Assembly: GCA_029256365.1 (NCBI GenBank)
Contig: JAQSYB010000008.1
Coordinates: 1 to 16,225, forward strand
Length of the DNA: 16,225 nucleotides
Direction of reading: 5' to 3'
DNA from: Clostridia bacterium
Lineage (GTDB): Bacteria > Bacillota > Clostridia > Lutisporales > Lutisporaceae
In this document: piece after piece, positions 14,812-16,225 of the stretch
How the letters are laid out: every line of letters begins with the position of its first letter
Position numbering within the stretch: position 1 is the first letter of the stretch
Program-made: the position numbers and the translations under genes
The notes under the pieces: model-generated
Told to the model about the DNA's origin: nothing
The model's database searches: none
Seen by the model: only the letters and a program-made list of their open reading frames with translations

Positions 14812-15156
14812 ATGAGAGGATACAAATTTCATAGCAAAGAAGAGAAATTGGCAATTGTAAAGAGGTATTTGGCTGGCGAGTCACCGATAAAACTATATGA
14901 GGAAACAGGCATAAGCGATGGAAATATACGCAAGTGGAAACGTCAATATTTAGAAGGTGGAATAGAAGCGTTAGAGAATAAGAAGAAACCCGGAAACCCA
15001 TTTTTAAGATATAGCAGGAGGAAAACACTCTCCAGGGAGGAGCAGCTCGAATATCAAATTGCCCTACTTAGGCACGAATTGTTAGAAAAAGATGGGGAGA
15101 TTACAAGACTAAAAAAATCCATAGAAGTGGAAAGGGGAGATGCAAAAAGAAAGTAA
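14812..15156 (+). CDS. IS3-family transposase OrfA (helix-turn-helix)
   Basis: A 114-residue DNA-binding subunit. Residues 8-50 form the helix-turn-helix: EEKLAIVKRYLAGESPIKLY leads into EETGISDGNIRKWKRQY. Residues about 75-105 form a leucine-zipper coiled coil (EEQLEYQIALLRHELLEKDG...), used in this family for joining OrfA with OrfAB. AGGAGGG lies 8 bases before the ATG. The -1 frame is open from 15072 past the OrfA stop into OrfB. A run of seven A at 15111-15117, read as CTA-AAA-AAA, is a good -1 slippery site for making the full OrfAB transposase. Confidence 0.9.
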   Translation: MRGYKFHSKEEKLAIVKRYLAGESPIKLYEETGISDGNIRKWKRQYLEGGIEALENKKKPGNPFLRYSRRKTLSREEQLEYQIALLRHELLEKDGEITRLKKSIEVERGDAKRK

Positions 15157-15212
15157 TACAAAAGATATATGAGGTAATATCAGATAAGGCTTCTGAGTTC
15201 TCCATAGCATAT

Positions 15213-16025
15213 TTGTGTAAGGCCTATAACGTATCTCGTTCAGGATATTACAAGTGGTTAAAACGAAAGAATACGAGAAACAGATATGAAGATTTTCGTA
15301 TTATGCTTGATGACTATGTTTCAGATATTCACTCTCACTATCCCTTAATGGGATACAGACAGATTCGTGATACTCTTCTGCTTGAAACCGGGTGGAAAGT
15401 ATGTGACATATCTGTCTGGCGTTCAATGAAAAGATTAAATATCAGAGGTTATGTACGTAGAAAAAAATATCCATCCAACCCCGGATCAGAGCATAAACAG
15501 CATCCAAACATTTTGAACCGCGAGTTCCATGCTGCGGCACCTTTACAAAAGATTGTTACAGATATTACTTATATCAAGCACCGTGGCAAGTGGTTTTTCC
15601 TTGCATGTTTTCTTGATTTATTTAACAATGAGATTGTTGAATGGGAATTGAGCGATACATTTGACAACATATTGGTTATGAAGGCAGCCAAAAGACTTCT
15701 AGATAAAGCAAAGAGTACCGACTACCCAATCCTTTTGCACAGCGATCAGGGTAGTCAATACTCATCAGCAGGCTATCAAGCCTTGCTTCAAGAATACAAT
15801 GCCATTCAGAGCATGTCAAGAGCTGGAGTACCTCGTGATAATGCTGTGATGGAGAGCTTCTTTGGCAGATTCAAAGATGTGTTAAGATTCCAGTTCCGAT
15901 ACTGGGAACGTGATAATCTTGGCGATGTTGTTGCTTCTGCAATTTACTATTTTAACAACATCAGGCCTGTTAGAAAGCTAAATGGAAAGCCACCAGTTCT
16001 CTTTAGAGAAATACTGGTGGCTTAA
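15213..16025 (+). CDS. IS3-family transposase OrfB (DDE integrase)
   Basis: The catalytic part of the transposase, with an rve-type RNase H fold. Counting from the TTG at 15213, the metal-binding residues are D117 (VTDITYIK), D178 (HSDQGSQY) and E214 (DNAVMESFFGRFK), with 35 residues between D178 and E214, the classic DD(35)E spacing. The HTH_21-like YPLMGYRQIRDTL region (43-55) precedes the core. This TTG is only a conservative start without a clear ribosome site; the frame is open back to 15072, and codons 15144-15212 encode family-like sequence (KKKVIQKIYEVISDKASEFS). It is most likely translated as OrfAB by -1 frameshifting from OrfA. No internal stop or missing catalytic residue is seen. 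Confidence 0.92.
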   Translation: MCKAYNVSRSGYYKWLKRKNTRNRYEDFRIMLDDYVSDIHSHYPLMGYRQIRDTLLLETGWKVCDISVWRSMKRLNIRGYVRRKKYPSNPGSEHKQHPNILNREFHAAAPLQKIVTDITYIKHRGKWFFLACFLDLFNNEIVEWELSDTFDNILVMKAAKRLLDKAKSTDYPILLHSDQGSQYSSAGYQALLQEYNAIQSMSRAGVPRDNAVMESFFGRFKDVLRFQFRYWERDNLGDVVASAIYYFNNIRPVRKLNGKPPVLFREILVA

Positions 16026-16031
16026 TCCGGC

Positions 16032-16062
16032 TTTTTATGTCTACGAACTATTGACTATTTCA
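16032..16062 (-). repeat. IS right terminal inverted repeat (IRR)
   Basis: Read on the minus strand it starts TGAA and has GTAGACA (complement of 16038-16044) then TAAAA, matching the left end in 21 of 31 positions. It starts 6 bases after the OrfB stop. Confidence 0.75.
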
Positions 16063-16065
16063 CTG
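16063..16065. repeat. Target-site duplication, right copy (CTG)
   Basis: It matches CTG at 14735-14737 on the other side of the IS. With one copy and the IS removed, the original sequence would read ACACTG then AAAAGC. Confidence 0.65.
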
Positions 16066-16086
16066 AAAAGCAAGCGGTTTTTCATG

Positions 16087-16225
16087 TTATTTCTCATTTA
16101 TAGATTGCCATACATTTAAGCCATAACTATCATCCTCTTGAGCTGAGAAATCTGGTATTGTTCCCAGACGCCAAAATGACAAACCTTCTATTCCAAACAT
16201 TTTGGCTAATTTAATCTTAGCAGCT
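16087..16225 (-). CDS. C-terminal end of a GH18-family (YaaH/SleL-like) glycoside hydrolase, 5' part outside the window
   Basis: An open minus-strand frame runs in from the right edge and stops at 16087-16089 (TAA). The 45 readable residues include KIKLAKMFGIEGLSFWRLG followed by IPDF and end with GLNVWQSINEK. The helix-strand pattern with a tryptophan at the end of the last barrel strand (FWRLG) is typical of GH18 hydrolases related to spore-cortex and germination enzymes, in which that Trp lines the sugar site. The catalytic DxxDxDxE motif and any LysM or signal sequence would lie beyond the window. It is convergent with disA, with the IS between. A weak hairpin (TGAAAA at 16064 with TTTTCA at 16079) follows the stop. 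The assignment rests on a short stretch. Confidence 0.62.
   Translation of the reverse strand, partial: AAKIKLAKMFGIEGLSFWRLGTIPDFSAQEDDSYGLNVWQSINEK

Larger units (their letters stand above)
14738..16062 (+). mobile_element. Complete IS3-family insertion sequence, 1325 bp
   Basis: The element has both transposase frames, imperfect 31-bp terminal inverted repeats (21 of 31 matches, starting TGAA and sharing GTAGACA and AAAA) and flanking CTG duplications. The ends are TG...CA as expected of the family. OrfA is a helix-turn-helix protein and OrfB a DDE integrase in the -1 frame, the IS150-like organisation. All parts look intact, so it may be active. It sits between disA and a convergent GH18 gene and breaks neither. 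Confidence 0.85.

Overview
The window looks like chromosome of a low-GC, spore-forming Firmicute of the class Clostridia. The reasons are AT-rich intergenic regions, strong AGGAGG-type ribosome sites, a TTG start on radA, the stress operon order ctsR-mcsA-mcsB-clpC followed by radA-disA, LysM and GH18 cell-wall proteins of clostridial type, and an EF-G paralogue common in that class. I cannot name a species.

Layout. (1) 1-3665, minus strand: the 5' part of an aldo/keto reductase gene, cut by the window edge, then a membrane-anchored four-LysM protein, then a class I PLP aminotransferase with its own terminator. (2) 3666-4279: an Lrp/AsnC regulator divergent from the aminotransferase, with an inverted repeat between them. 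(3) 4515-6599: an EF-G-like GTPase of the FusA2 type with altered switch residues, followed by two tandem terminators. (4) 6894-7375: a two-gene operon of small unrecognised proteins. One resembles a TusA fold without its cysteine. The other begins with four 10-residue repeats. (5) 7510-12116: the CtsR-controlled protein-arginine-phosphorylation operon, with a sigma-A promoter, a textbook CtsR operator, ctsR, mcsA, mcsB, clpC and a terminator. (6) 12266-14713: radA and disA, directly abutting. (7) 14738-16062: a complete IS3-family element whose ends and 3-bp target duplication can be read. (8) 16087-16225: the 3' end of a GH18 gene on the minus strand.

How the genes work together. CtsR represses its own operon. 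McsA and McsB inactivate it by arginine phosphorylation, and ClpC (with ClpP, not in this window) unfolds phosphoarginine-tagged proteins. The arginine-phosphate reading residues are visible in both McsB and ClpC. RadA handles branched recombination intermediates and DisA makes c-di-AMP while scanning DNA. A terminator and a gap separate radA-disA from clpC, so here they are probably not simply part of the CtsR operon. The IS landed 24 bp after disA, between convergent disA and GH18 genes, and brings its own terminator at its left end.

Most of the window is well-known core biology. The least explained parts are the two small genes at 6894-7375 with the 12-bp inverted repeat in front of them, and the C-terminal domain of the LysM protein. 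I found no CRISPR array, tRNA, rRNA or obvious defence system.
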